Source: CAVVUF01 sp963751425 (GTDB lineage Bacteria; Chloroflexota; Anaerolineae; Anaerolineales; UBA4823). Taken from it: a DNA stretch of 64,000 bases. Made by a program: the position numbers and the translations under genes. Under the pieces are notes generated by a model, which searched no databases, had not been told where the DNA came from, and saw nothing but the letters and a program-made list of their open reading frames with translations. Of the stretch, positions 42,025 through 50,970 are shown in pieces. Where the stretch lies: positions 186,001-250,000 of the forward strand of contig CAVVUF010000005.1 of assembly GCA_963751425.1 (NCBI GenBank). The letters are read 5' to 3'. The first letter of the stretch is position 1; every line of letters begins with the position of its first letter.

Positions 42025-42055
42025 CCGGTTTGCAGCCAGCCTGATTCAGACCAGG
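42025..42055 (-). terminator. Hairpin after the giant coiled-coil gene
   Basis: The plus strand reads GCCAGCCTG...CAGGCTGGC, a 9-bp stem, between the 42084 stop and the LacI promoter. There is no T tract, so a terminator is only probable. Confidence 0.45.
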
Positions 42056-42083
42056 CTGGCAAGATCCGTTAGCAGAAATTTCT

Positions 42084-42494
42084 TTATGCCCCTTGGTCGA
42101 TCACTATGGTCACATCTTCAACGTTGATGAACAGCCCCACATAGGCGGGTTTGCTGGCAGAAACCTCGATGCGGTAGAAAGCCTCATCCATATTTTTCAC
42201 AAACTGTGGAGAAGCCGCGGCGGTCAAGACGGCATCGCGCGGCAGGCTGTCCAGGCCGTTTTTGGCAGCAAGCTGGTTATCGATCTTATACAAGGCAGCC
42301 TGGTTTGAGCTGTCTGCAGGTGTAACCCGCAAGCTCAGCTTCTGCATGATCGCAGCGCCTCTGCCAGTCGCCCCGGTCACGTATTCTTCCATGCTGATCG
42401 GCTGCAAGTTATCCGCCAGGACGAAATACCCCGTTGCGCTGCTGAGATCAGGGCATTCCACCACCAGAGACGTAGCGCTTGCCAGACGCATCAC
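42084..42494 (-). CDS. Giant coiled-coil protein, C-terminal piece
   Basis: Ends a gene running from 46011 to 42084. It contains FYRIEVSASKPAYVGLFINVEDVTIV, one of three recognisable copies of a repeat also seen as GSYFLIQSTAKPGYTGLYISGQDLTLI (about 44.1 kb) and YYRVMDSEFEPRL...YYIKSVDLIA (about 42.7 kb). The frame upstream of the first Met continues to a frameshift near 42490. No known family. Confidence 0.6.
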   Translation of the reverse strand: MMRLASATSLVVECPDLSSATGYFVLADNLQPISMEEYVTGATGRGAAIMQKLSLRVTPADSSNQAALYKIDNQLAAKNGLDSLPRDAVLTAAASPQFVKNMDEAFYRIEVSASKPAYVGLFINVEDVTIVIDQGA

Positions 42495-42805
42495 GCGTAG
42501 TCCCGTCTCCTGGGTCGCTGGGAATCACCTTTTGTACCGCCGAGGTGAGCAAGCGCGTACCAGCATTGATTTGCCCGGCTTGCGGTACGAGCCTCAAAGA
42601 CAGGCAAGCCCTGCGCGTCGGCGTATTTGAGTTTCATCAGGCTGAGCGGCAGCTTGGCAGCCATGGCCTTATTGGCAGTATCATCTGGCGCAGCAATGAG
42701 ATCAACGGACTTGATGTAATAATCTTGCAAGCGCGGTTCAAACTCAGAGTCCATCACCCGGTAGTACCGGTCAGCCCCCACCTGAACCGGGTCGCCAACC
42801 ACCAT
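42491..42805 (-). CDS. Giant coiled-coil protein, third piece
   Basis: Middle fragment containing the repeat YYRVMDSEFEPRLQDYYIKSVDLIA. Its last third is out of frame. The neighbouring frame from about 42590 reads LVPQAGQINAGTRLLTSAV and VIPSDPGDGTT, and then meets the 42084-42494 frame near 42490. Two one-base changes are therefore implied here. Confidence 0.55.
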   Translation of the reverse strand: MVVGDPVQVGADRYYRVMDSEFEPRLQDYYIKSVDLIAAPDDTANKAMAAKLPLSLMKLKYADAQGLPVFEARTASRANQCWYALAHLGGTKGDSQRPRRRDYA

Positions 42806-43640
42806 GCCGCGTGCCGCGCGGCACGATGATGCGCATCACTTCCACTTCGGGGGTATACAGTTTTGCTGTCTTGGCAACAGGATCAACTTCATAAACAGCG
42901 ATCATCTCACTGTGGTTCTCAGCCTGTTTCTTGAGCACCGGCATTGTCTGCACCGGAGACTGCCGGACAGCAGGGGCCAGGTCTCTAGTAAGCTTATAGC
43001 CAGCTTTGTTGTAGAAATCCTGCATTTGGGCAGGAGAGAGGAAATTATCATTCAGCAAGATATGGTTCCAGTTCAGCATCTCCTTCACCTGGTCGAAAGG
43101 TACATCGCCTTCGGGGGTATAGCCCACAAAAGACCCGCTGAAATTCTCACCCGTCACGTCGTATAGCAGCCATTTCAGCGTATGCCTGAAGACACCAATC
43201 GTAGAACGGCGCTTATCTTCATAAGGCAAAGCGGTTTCAAAGGTTAATACGTACTGTCCATCGGGGGTGTCCACCACATCCACAACCGTTGCCTCGTGTA
43301 TCCAGCGCAGCCACTGCACCTGCCCCATACTTTTGCCATCAGTGGTCGTCACAGAGCGCGAGCGTTTGTAGCGCCCTTGGGAATCCTGGTAATAATTCCA
43401 GGAATTCGCCGATTTAATCACATAGCCTTTCTTCGGATCGAATGAATTCCTGCCGTCGTCGCCGCGACCCACATTCAGGGGCGGCGTCAGCAGTCCCTCT
43501 CCGCTGGAAAGCTTGAGCGGGGGGGCAATTCTCCAGGCATTCGGTTCCTCATAAACAAACTGCAGCCATAAAATACTGGCGCCCGGTTTCAGATCCTCCG
43601 CTCGATTTAATCCGCCTGAGGTAGGCTTTGTCAGTGCCAA
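42771..43640 (-). CDS. Giant coiled-coil protein, second piece
   Basis: Continues from 43549-46011 (junction near 43600, AEDLKPGASILWLQFVYEEP). Contains repetitive beta-rich sequence with YVIKSANSWNYYQDSQGRYKRSR. The product gives way to the next piece near 42810 (VEVMRIIVPRG then MVVGDPVQVG in the next frame). I do not recognise the domain. No export signal. Confidence 0.55.
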   Translation of the reverse strand: MALTKPTSGGLNRAEDLKPGASILWLQFVYEEPNAWRIAPPLKLSSGEGLLTPPLNVGRGDDGRNSFDPKKGYVIKSANSWNYYQDSQGRYKRSRSVTTTDGKSMGQVQWLRWIHEATVVDVVDTPDGQYVLTFETALPYEDKRRSTIGVFRHTLKWLLYDVTGENFSGSFVGYTPEGDVPFDQVKEMLNWNHILLNDNFLSPAQMQDFYNKAGYKLTRDLAPAVRQSPVQTMPVLKKQAENHSEMIAVYEVDPVAKTAKLYTPEVEVMRIIVPRGTRHGGWRPGSGGG

Positions 43641-46011
43641 CCTGGAGCTTAGGATTCCGCTCCTGCCGCTGGTACCAGGGCGCTTTGGCGGTCAACCCGC
43701 CGGGAGGTGAATTGCCTCGCAGGTGCTGGCAGTGTTCAGCGACCTCGTTGCACACCGCTCGCGTAACGATAAGCTTGCTGGACAGATCATTCTCCTCCCG
43801 CCAGGCGGTCAAGTTGGCCTGCTTCCATCCATTCATCAAGTTGTTGTATTCGCGCCACTTGTAAGCATTCCGGTCAGCTTGATCTTCATCGGAAGCCTGT
43901 TCCCAGTTAGCGGTCTTGACCTCGGTCAGGCGCAGGTCGGTTAATTTCACGATCTCATTCCACATCCAGGCCGGGAATCCTACACGCTCTTTCATGGCAC
44001 GCAGATCTTCCAGTACCTGCGCATCGCTCTCTTTTTCGATAGCGTAATTCTCTTCGTCGATACGCAAGTCCAGGAGCACCTTCCTTTTGCGCGTGTCAGG
44101 GATCAAGGTCAGGTCCTGCCCGGAAATGTACAACCCAGTATATCCGGGCTTTGCAGTGCTTTGGATCAAGAAGTAAGAGCCCTCGCGGGAGACCGGCAGC
44201 GTGTCCACCAGGACTTCGTCGCCTGCCATGAGCGGAGCCACGGGAGCCGGAGCGAAACTACCGGCAGCGTCTTTATACACAACCGCAGAAGCTGCTTTAT
44301 CGGCAGGGGTCACCTTATAGCGGCTGCGGTAGGCTTTAAGCCGGTCAATATAGCTTTGAGCTTTCTCCTTCCATTTTGGGTCTGCCGTCAAAGCCAGGGC
44401 AGGCGGCTTAGCGTCATCAGAGGTGGCGGCTGCCACGGCAGTAGGAGCAGCCGGGAGCGGAGTACCGATAGGCGGCTGGCTGGTGGACGGGTAGACCATG
44501 AGCTTGCCTCGGACCATCTCTTCGATTATCGCTTCATCTGCCGGCATGATTTCCTTCTCAACATCCTTCTCTGTCAACGAGCTCAGCAGGTCGCGCGGGT
44601 CTGCCCAGGAGCCGTGCGCGCTTTGGTAGCGCATCCCCGAAAAATGGATCACCATATACTGCAGCCAGATCGGGAAGCGCTTTGGCTCGTCCAGGAACTT
44701 GCGCACGACCATCTCCAGCAGCTCGGTATGCGTCTTTTTCGAAAGCTGGAGGTTGTAATCTTCCACTTTTGCCCGCACAATATCCCGCACGGAGACTTCG
44801 GCAGGCGTAAAACTCTGGCTGAAGAGCTGCTTTTCGGGGGTATTCAAAGCGCTATCGGCAGCATTAATCTGATTCTGCAGAGACTGCACCTCGGCTTTGG
44901 CCTGGTTGAGCTGGGTTTCTAACGCCACGCGCTGGGCATCCCGCTGCTGAACGACGATCTTGGCTTGCTCGGGGGGCTTGGCACGCAAGTCGATGGCCTC
45001 CGAAAAATCCTTCAGCTTACTTAACTCTGAAGCAGCCATCTTTCCCGATTTACCCGTAAAGGCTCGCCAGTTGGCGGTATAGGTGTTGAGCAAATTTGTC
45101 ACAAAAAATTTTTGGTTCGCTTCTATAGGAGGAAAATTTTTGAACTGCACGTGAAGTGTGTTCACCCGCACCATGAAGCCCGTATCGAAATCAGGCATCG
45201 CTTTCCGCATTTCCTCGGTCACATCGGGCTTCAAGAAATAGGCCTTGAGCTCATCATACACCGTCGGGGACTGCATGCGCTGGACAGATAGAGCGATCAC
45301 CTGGTGCTGGACGTCCAACTTGCTTACATCGGCCTGGCGTAAGTTGAGCTTGGTCGTAATATCCGTCTTCTCTTTCAATTTCTGAGTTTGCCACTTATAC
45401 AGCTCCTGGCGCCTTTGCTGGATCTTCGTCGAAGCCGCCAGGAATTGGCGCAGCTTGGTCAGCTCTTCATCGACCACCTTCAAAGAGACATTCTCCAGCA
45501 GCGCCTGGCGCTGTTCGTTCTTTGGCCGGTCAGGCCAGGTAGCCACGCGGCAGCGGATGCGGCGCTGGATAACGCCGATCTCCCTCTGGGTTTCTTTATA
45601 AAGCTGTTCCAGGTTAGCGGTTTGAACCATGATAAAGTAATTTTCTTTAACAGGGTTGCGATAAGTCGGAAAATAGCGTTTGAAAAGACTCCTCTGGTTG
45701 GTCAAGGTTGTATTCAAAGTTGGGTCGAGCTGCGGATAGCGGGGTTGGTAATTCGCGGCGACATCCACCGAGGTGAAATAAGCCGTTAGCGATTGATAGG
45801 TGTCGTAAGCTTCAGCGCGCAAGCGTTCCTGGTTCTGCAGGTAAGCCTGCACCTCTCCCTGCAGCTCGGCGGTGGTTTTATTCTTATACTGCGCCCACGT
45901 GTCTGCTTCATAATAGGCGACGAGGAAATCGCGCAACTTCATCTCCCGCAATGGATAGATGGTCTTGAGCATGAATTCGTTTTGCCACTGGAAATAAATA
46001 TTACCTGCCAT
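43549..46011 (-). CDS. Giant coiled-coil protein, N-terminal piece
   Basis: Starts MAGNIYFQWQNEFMLKTIYPLREMKLRDFLVAYYEADTW, with no signal peptide. It is about 820 residues, largely helical, with coiled-coil-like runs rich in Gln/Glu/Lys/Leu (e.g. LETQLNQAKAEVQSLQNQINAAD). A first repeat (GSYFLIQSTAKPGYTGLYIS) lies near residue 620. The complete protein would be about 1,300 residues in five reading-frame segments. Unknown function. It heads the same-strand run after the GH25, transglutaminase-like and M23 genes. Confidence 0.6.
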   Translation of the reverse strand: MAGNIYFQWQNEFMLKTIYPLREMKLRDFLVAYYEADTWAQYKNKTTAELQGEVQAYLQNQERLRAEAYDTYQSLTAYFTSVDVAANYQPRYPQLDPTLNTTLTNQRSLFKRYFPTYRNPVKENYFIMVQTANLEQLYKETQREIGVIQRRIRCRVATWPDRPKNEQRQALLENVSLKVVDEELTKLRQFLAASTKIQQRRQELYKWQTQKLKEKTDITTKLNLRQADVSKLDVQHQVIALSVQRMQSPTVYDELKAYFLKPDVTEEMRKAMPDFDTGFMVRVNTLHVQFKNFPPIEANQKFFVTNLLNTYTANWRAFTGKSGKMAASELSKLKDFSEAIDLRAKPPEQAKIVVQQRDAQRVALETQLNQAKAEVQSLQNQINAADSALNTPEKQLFSQSFTPAEVSVRDIVRAKVEDYNLQLSKKTHTELLEMVVRKFLDEPKRFPIWLQYMVIHFSGMRYQSAHGSWADPRDLLSSLTEKDVEKEIMPADEAIIEEMVRGKLMVYPSTSQPPIGTPLPAAPTAVAAATSDDAKPPALALTADPKWKEKAQSYIDRLKAYRSRYKVTPADKAASAVVYKDAAGSFAPAPVAPLMAGDEVLVDTLPVSREGSYFLIQSTAKPGYTGLYISGQDLTLIPDTRKRKVLLDLRIDEENYAIEKESDAQVLEDLRAMKERVGFPAWMWNEIVKLTDLRLTEVKTANWEQASDEDQADRNAYKWREYNNLMNGWKQANLTAWREENDLSSKLIVTRAVCNEVAEHCQHLRGNSPPGGLTAKAPWYQRQERNPKLQVGTDKAYLRRIKSSGGSETGRQYFMAAVCL

Positions 46012-46731
46012 ATGAATGCATCATCCTTAAAATCAAAAGATTTTTAACCACCAAGGCTCGAAAGTTCTCCAAGAAAACTAATTAATTAAAGCACAATAAA
46101 TCGGAGTGGTCAACTCCAATTTGTTATCTCTCACTGAATACTAAAAATCAAGGTGTGTAAGCATGTCTCACACACCTTGAAAAACTCGGTAGGAACACGC
46201 TTTCAATCTAGAAACAGAAGGAGATCATTCCCCTCCCGGGTCAAGGATATCCCTCAAATGAATTGCTCATATCCAATTCAATCCTAGCTTTCAATCCTTT
46301 ATATATCCCAACCCCCTGACAAACTTCTTTGAGGCCTACGTTATTTGTATATACAAACTGATAGCTCCTAATGGGTTCTTTATAATCATTGTTTGTGTAT
46401 ACCGTTTCTTTAGCGATTTAGCTATTTGCATTGATGATTTCTGCAGTCCAGTGCGCATTAAATTAATTCATAAATACTATAATCATTCAACCGGGCATCT
46501 GTTGATTCCCACTTCCACAATGAAACCCCGTTTTTCCATTGAAGAACTAAACCATTGTGACCTGTCCACTAAACTCGTAAAGCGACCAGATTTAATCTTT
46601 GGTTCAATGCTTCCATAGAAAAGAGTTCTATGAGTTATCACGAAAAATTATTAATCGGTAACCCCTCATTTCTTCATATTAACACTAAACAAAAAATAAA
46701 TTAAAAAGTCAATAAGGAATCTAGTTTTCAA
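46012..46731. other. AT-rich intergenic region of 720 bp
   Basis: Distinctly AT-richer than its neighbours. There is no convincing coding frame on either strand. It holds a terminator-like hairpin at 46148-46180. The base-composition shift suggests foreign or decayed DNA. Confidence 0.5.
46148..46180 (-). terminator. Hairpin with T-run, minus strand
   Basis: TCAAGGTGTGT / ACACACCTTGA, an 11-bp stem with an 11-base loop, followed on the minus strand by TTTTTAG. Good rho-independent shape for the GH25 transcript, though about 550 bp after its stop. Confidence 0.6.
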
Positions 46732-47466
46732 TCAATGCCCAAATACTGCCGCTTCAAGGCGTGCCACGCGTTCTTCTAAGGTAAGCACAGGCTGAGCAGC
46801 CCCGATCCAGGTATAGAAATCTGCCTCCGAGCCGTTATACCAGTTTAAGTCAATATCAGGGTCTCCATTGGGATATCCAGGAAATCCATAAGTCATTGCC
46901 AGGGCGTTGTTGTCGCCACTGAACTGCCAGAAACGCCAGTTAGACCAATCGCGAAACTTGAAATATCCATCGCTCCATGGCGAAGTCAGGCCGCTGCTCC
47001 AGCGTGAAGCCCACAGCTCACAGGATGCCCAAATTGGGTCAGCCAGAATGTTGGTATCCCAATAAGATTGGCGGGTGTAAATCATCACGGGCTTTTGTGG
47101 GCTTTGCAGGAGCGTAACTAATGTCCTTAACGCAGAGGTGGTCGTTTTAGCGTTTTTCCCATTGCTGCTCTCAACATCCACTACTATCGGAAGCTGCGGC
47201 TTATATTTGTCAACAAGATTAAGGAAGTAATCAGCCTGTGTTTGCACCGGTGTGAAGGGTAAGAAAAACCAATACAGCCCGAATGGAAGATCTACGGAAC
47301 GCGCTCCCGCTGCATGATCTTCGAGAAGCTCGTCGGTATAACAATCACCCGCGCCGCTGTAAACGCCCCCAGCTTTGAGTATCACGTAGCTGATCCCAGC
47401 GGCCTTGACTTTTTGCCAGTTGCCGCGCCCATTATAACGAGAGAGATCCAAACCTTTGGCGTTCAT
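46732..47466 (-). CDS. GH25-type lysozyme (muramidase)
   Basis: 244 residues. The GH25 barrel is recognised by KGLDLSRYNGRGNWQKVKAAGISYVILKAGGV (catalytic-site Asp), VVDVESSNG (Asp-x-Glu pair), FWQFSGD and DIDLNWYNG near the end. There is no signal peptide or obvious cell-wall-binding domain, so export needs lysis, a holin or another route. AGGAGGCAT precedes ATG 47466. Predicted to cleave peptidoglycan between MurNAc and GlcNAc. Confidence 0.9.
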   Translation of the reverse strand: MNAKGLDLSRYNGRGNWQKVKAAGISYVILKAGGVYSGAGDCYTDELLEDHAAGARSVDLPFGLYWFFLPFTPVQTQADYFLNLVDKYKPQLPIVVDVESSNGKNAKTTTSALRTLVTLLQSPQKPVMIYTRQSYWDTNILADPIWASCELWASRWSSGLTSPWSDGYFKFRDWSNWRFWQFSGDNNALAMTYGFPGYPNGDPDIDLNWYNGSEADFYTWIGAAQPVLTLEERVARLEAAVFGH

Positions 47467-47550
47467 ATGCCTCCTGAATCAGAAAGGTGATTTTATAGAT
47501 TATTGCACATTTCCATCCTAAGAGTCAACCATCGTTCTGAGAAAATCAGA

Positions 47551-48399
47551 TCAGTCTGCCCACTCGCCAGGCGGATTTAAGTGATACTTTTTCAGGGCAG
47601 CCTGGAGCACCTCCAGATCAAACTGGCTGTAAACTTCAAGGTACGCCAGCTCATCCAGGGTCTCCCAGTTTGCCTGGGAAGATTCGGCGAGCGGTTTCTC
47701 CAACGCAGGCCAGGAATCCCAGGGCAGGATCTCGCAGCGGTCGTGGGATAGCAGGTCGCGGAATAAATCCCCTCGGATGAAGTCCCAGCCCTTCCATTGG
47801 AAGATGCCAAACGCATCGGGATCCGCCTTGCCTGCCCGGCAGAGCTGCCAGGCTTGCCCACCAGTGACGAAAGCCCCTGGTGGCAGGTCAAGAGGATCGA
47901 AGGTGATCTGCAGCACTTTACGCTGCAGTTCGTCGAGCTGCGCATCCACCAAACGCCAGCGCTCCCCATCCCAAACTTCTGCTACCCAATGGTCTTCATA
48001 ATGCCCAGGGGTAAAATAGGTGCCGAAACCGCAGCGCGCCCGCGCCGGCTTTCCCTGGTAACGCAACAAGGCAACCAGCATCAGCGTGAAGTCGCGGCAG
48101 TTTGAGACCAGCTTGCGCTCCAAAGGCCGGATAATAGTGAGAGGGGACGGATCGAGCTCGAACAGGCGGGCAAAACGCCTGGTGGCTGGGCGAAGGTTTA
48201 CTTCTTCTTTGCGCTCATCGCTCAGCTTCAACCCATAGTGCTCTGCCCAGAAGATATGCACCACTAAACCCTGGAGCATCTTGACCAGATCGGGTAGATC
48301 CGTGGGCAGCTTGCCAAGCTGGTTTGAAAATGCACTAATATCTGTCATCGGGGCAGGGGCAGCATAGAATTGAAGATATGGATCAGTGAGATTGTTCAT
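47551..48399 (-). CDS. Transglutaminase-like cysteine protein
   Basis: 282 residues. The transglutaminase core is seen as LVSNCRDFTLMLVALLRYQGKPARARCGFGTYF (Cys), EDHWVAEVWDGERWRLVDAQLD (His and Asp). Most members act as proteases or amidases. It lacks a signal peptide. It lies 85 bp upstream of the GH25 gene and 59 bp downstream of the M23 gene on the same strand, so the three likely share a transcript and a peptidoglycan-related task. Confidence 0.85.
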   Translation of the reverse strand: MNNLTDPYLQFYAAPAPMTDISAFSNQLGKLPTDLPDLVKMLQGLVVHIFWAEHYGLKLSDERKEEVNLRPATRRFARLFELDPSPLTIIRPLERKLVSNCRDFTLMLVALLRYQGKPARARCGFGTYFTPGHYEDHWVAEVWDGERWRLVDAQLDELQRKVLQITFDPLDLPPGAFVTGGQAWQLCRAGKADPDAFGIFQWKGWDFIRGDLFRDLLSHDRCEILPWDSWPALEKPLAESSQANWETLDELAYLEVYSQFDLEVLQAALKKYHLNPPGEWAD

Positions 48400-48457
48400 C
48401 AGGTTTCCCTTTCTATCCCTATTCTAAACCCTCCCCCAGGAGCAAAGTCAAGCACTA

Positions 48458-49582
48458 TTATCCACTCGGAGTCTTGTGATTATCTCGCATGAAAATATAT
48501 GGGTCGACATAATTCGCCCATACGTCTTTACGTACATCGAACCTGGGACGATTCCGATGGGGAGTCCAATAAGAAGGTGTTTGACGGAGGGCCTCGGTGA
48601 AGGATAGGTCAAAGTGCAGGTGCCAACCAGCGGTTGCCCCCACCATCAAACCAATCTTGCCGATCTGCTGGCCGCGGACGATATGCGCCCCGCTCTGGAT
48701 GAGTAAATCACTTGTCAGGTGACCATAGCGCGCATAGATATGCTGGCGCTGCACCGTGCCATCTGGAAAAGTGACCAGCGCATCTGGGTGCCAGATAACC
48801 GCAATAATCCCCCAGCTCCCAGCCGCCCCGGCAAAGGTGACGATACCATCGGCGATGGCAACCACCGGAGCGCCTTTATCGGATGCAGGGCTGATTGTAG
48901 AATTCAGGTCAACGCCTGGATGGCAGCCTTTGACGTACCATTCCGCAAAAGGAGTATAGTCATACCAGCCAGGGGTCCAGCGCGGTTTGTTGGGGTAAAA
49001 GGAATTATTCTCGAACAACGGTCCCGCTCGATCCTCCTGCGAACCTACCGGAGCATCATACTGCTGAGAAGGCTCATCTTCTGGGATATGGATCCAGCGC
49101 ACTGAACTGAAGCTAATCCAGCTTTTCACGTTTTTACTAAAATTCGTCAGTCGGACGCGTCCACTCAGGGGATGTGTGGAAGGCGATAGGCGAAACCAGC
49201 CCAGTTTCACCCAATGATCATAGTAATACCCCTGGTTGACCACCACCTGGGCTTCATCAAAGACCTCCACCCCATTTTCATCCCTGAAATTATAAGTAAC
49301 CGAATACTGGGCGTCCTTGACAGTCCCTTTTTGAGAGGGAATAAAAACCTCGATGCGATAATACCCATCTGGGGCTGAAGGAGGCATGCGGTACTCTGCG
49401 ATCACCTGGGCGGTTTGGGAAGTAGACCTGGCCCAAATATCGTAATATTTCAGCGTAGCAGGATCAGGCTGCTTGAATTTCGTCCAGGAATTAGCCAACT
49501 GCTGCTGTTCTAAAGAAGAGCCAGCATAGCTCACTGAAAAAGATTGAGGGTCGCCGGTCAAGACAACTTGCGGAGTGGTCAT
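48458..49582 (-). CDS. M23-family metallopeptidase with beta-sandwich N-terminal domain
   Basis: 374 residues. The N-terminal ~200 residues form a golvesin/discoidin-like beta-sandwich (YRIEVFIPSQKGTVKDAQYSVTYNF...VKLGWFRLSPSTHPLSGRVRLTNF). The C-terminal M23 domain has GCHPGVDLNS (metal His/Asp), PVVAIADGIVTFAG and GWHLHFDLS (HxH). It lacks a signal peptide. Predicted to cut peptide bridges. TTGGAGG ribosome site before ATG 49582. First gene of the peptidoglycan-enzyme run. Confidence 0.9.
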   Translation of the reverse strand: MTTPQVVLTGDPQSFSVSYAGSSLEQQQLANSWTKFKQPDPATLKYYDIWARSTSQTAQVIAEYRMPPSAPDGYYRIEVFIPSQKGTVKDAQYSVTYNFRDENGVEVFDEAQVVVNQGYYYDHWVKLGWFRLSPSTHPLSGRVRLTNFSKNVKSWISFSSVRWIHIPEDEPSQQYDAPVGSQEDRAGPLFENNSFYPNKPRWTPGWYDYTPFAEWYVKGCHPGVDLNSTISPASDKGAPVVAIADGIVTFAGAAGSWGIIAVIWHPDALVTFPDGTVQRQHIYARYGHLTSDLLIQSGAHIVRGQQIGKIGLMVGATAGWHLHFDLSFTEALRQTPSYWTPHRNRPRFDVRKDVWANYVDPYIFMRDNHKTPSG

Positions 49583-49789
49583 GGAATGCCTCCAAGAGGG
49601 ATTTCAGCATCAATGTGCTGATTTGTCGCGCTCGGGCGAAATTATCCTGTCAACAAATAGGAGCACCGGGCTATCCCCAAGGTTGCAAGAAATGGACGAG
49701 CCCAATCAATTTCTTTCTTTATAGGTTACATGGTATGATTTAAACGAGTTTACAGGTTTGACCCGGTAAAATCCATCCTATTCGTCACT

Positions 49790-50293
49790 ATGATCACATT
49801 TCTCACTCCCTCCGATTTACCCTGGGCACGCTGCTTCCTGCAGGAGCGCTGGGGCCTTCCCGTGATCACGCGCGGGAGAGCCTATGATCCCACAGCTTTT
49901 CCTGGCTTTATCGCCAAAGACAAGGGAGGTCTCCCCCAGGGTTTGGTGACGTACCGCATCGAGGCAGGTGAATGTGAGATCCTAACCCTCAATTCGCTCA
50001 GCGGAGGGTATGGGATCGGCCTGGTGAAAGCCGTCAAGCAGGCAGCGCTGGAAGCAGAATGCTGGAGGCTTTGGCTGATTACCACCAACGACAATCTCTC
50101 TGCCATGCGCTTTTATCAGAAAGTAGGCTTTCAAATGGCAGCCGTGCACCAGAACGCCCTGGCGGTCTCGCGTCAATTGAAGCCATCCATCCCGATGGTC
50201 GGGGAGGAGGGACTTCCGCTCCGTGATGAGGTCGAATTCGAGATGGTCCTGCGCGAGCTCACCCCCCGGACGAGCCGCCCGGTTTTCCACTGA
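49790..50293 (+). CDS. GNAT-family N-acetyltransferase
   Basis: 167 residues. Beta-strand 4 / helix 3 GISxGYGIGLVKAVKQAA corresponds to the acetyl-CoA pyrophosphate loop (LNSLSGGYGIGLVKAV). AECWRLWLITTNDNLSAMRFYQKVGFQMAAVH is the typical NxxAxxFYxKxGF segment. Substrate unknown. The downstream Nudix gene overlaps or abuts its stop, so the two are co-transcribed. Confidence 0.85.
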   Translation: MITFLTPSDLPWARCFLQERWGLPVITRGRAYDPTAFPGFIAKDKGGLPQGLVTYRIEAGECEILTLNSLSGGYGIGLVKAVKQAALEAECWRLWLITTNDNLSAMRFYQKVGFQMAAVHQNALAVSRQLKPSIPMVGEEGLPLRDEVEFEMVLRELTPRTSRPVFH

Positions 50294-50349
50294 GGTTAAG
50301 CCGGCGCACTGTTTATGAATCGGAATGGGTCGGGCTGTATTTAGACCGG

Positions 50350-50808
50350 GTGGTCTTCCCAGACGGCAGGCTGATCCCTGAATACCACATGCTCCACACC
50401 AAAGATGCTGTGGCAGTATTGGTAGAAAACGAAGCAGGCGAGCTGCTTTTCGAGCACGTCTACCGGTATGCCACTAATCGCATGGAATGGGAGATCCCGG
50501 CTGGGGGGATTGAAAAAGATGAAGATATCTTGGAAACTGCCCGGCGAGAAGTGTATGAAGAGACGGGCTTTGAGACACACGCTCACAAACTGATCTATGC
50601 ATACAATCCTGCCAATGGGAGCAGCGACACGCGCTTTTCTCTGGTCGCCTGCAAGGTAGGCGATCAGAAATCTGGCATCGATATCGGGGAAATCCGTGCG
50701 GTGCGCTGGATGAAGCGTATGGATATTGAAAACCTGATCCATCAGGGGGAGCTGCAAGATGGGTTTACACTTTCAGGGGTTCTGTATTGGTGGTGGTTAT
50801 TCAATTAG
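50350..50808 (+). CDS. Nudix hydrolase
   Basis: Contains the Nudix box GGIEKDEDILETARREVYEETGF (GX5EX7REVXEEXGX). Resembles ADP-ribose pyrophosphatases (EIPAGG preceding). The frame is open upstream of the GTG at 50350 to the GNAT stop (RRTVYESEWVGLYLDRV), so the true start is probably a non-ATG codon around 50294-50305, which would couple it translationally to the GNAT gene. Confidence 0.9.
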   Translation: MVFPDGRLIPEYHMLHTKDAVAVLVENEAGELLFEHVYRYATNRMEWEIPAGGIEKDEDILETARREVYEETGFETHAHKLIYAYNPANGSSDTRFSLVACKVGDQKSGIDIGEIRAVRWMKRMDIENLIHQGELQDGFTLSGVLYWWWLFN

Positions 50809-50970
50809 CGTTTCGAAGCAAACCTAACATATTTGCAAGGTTAAACAGCGACTCTTTTCTCTCGCTTACTCGTTATGAATCGTAGAGAGAGTAAGATCTC
50901 TTATTTGGCGTTGTTTTCGCAGCCAAATAAATATCGAAACCCTAATCATAACGAATCAGGAGGCATTGAA

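Noticed and set aside
44161..44922. 253-codon plus-strand frame opposite the coiled-coil gene
   Set aside because: Cys/His/Arg-rich shadow of a Gln/Glu-rich helical gene.
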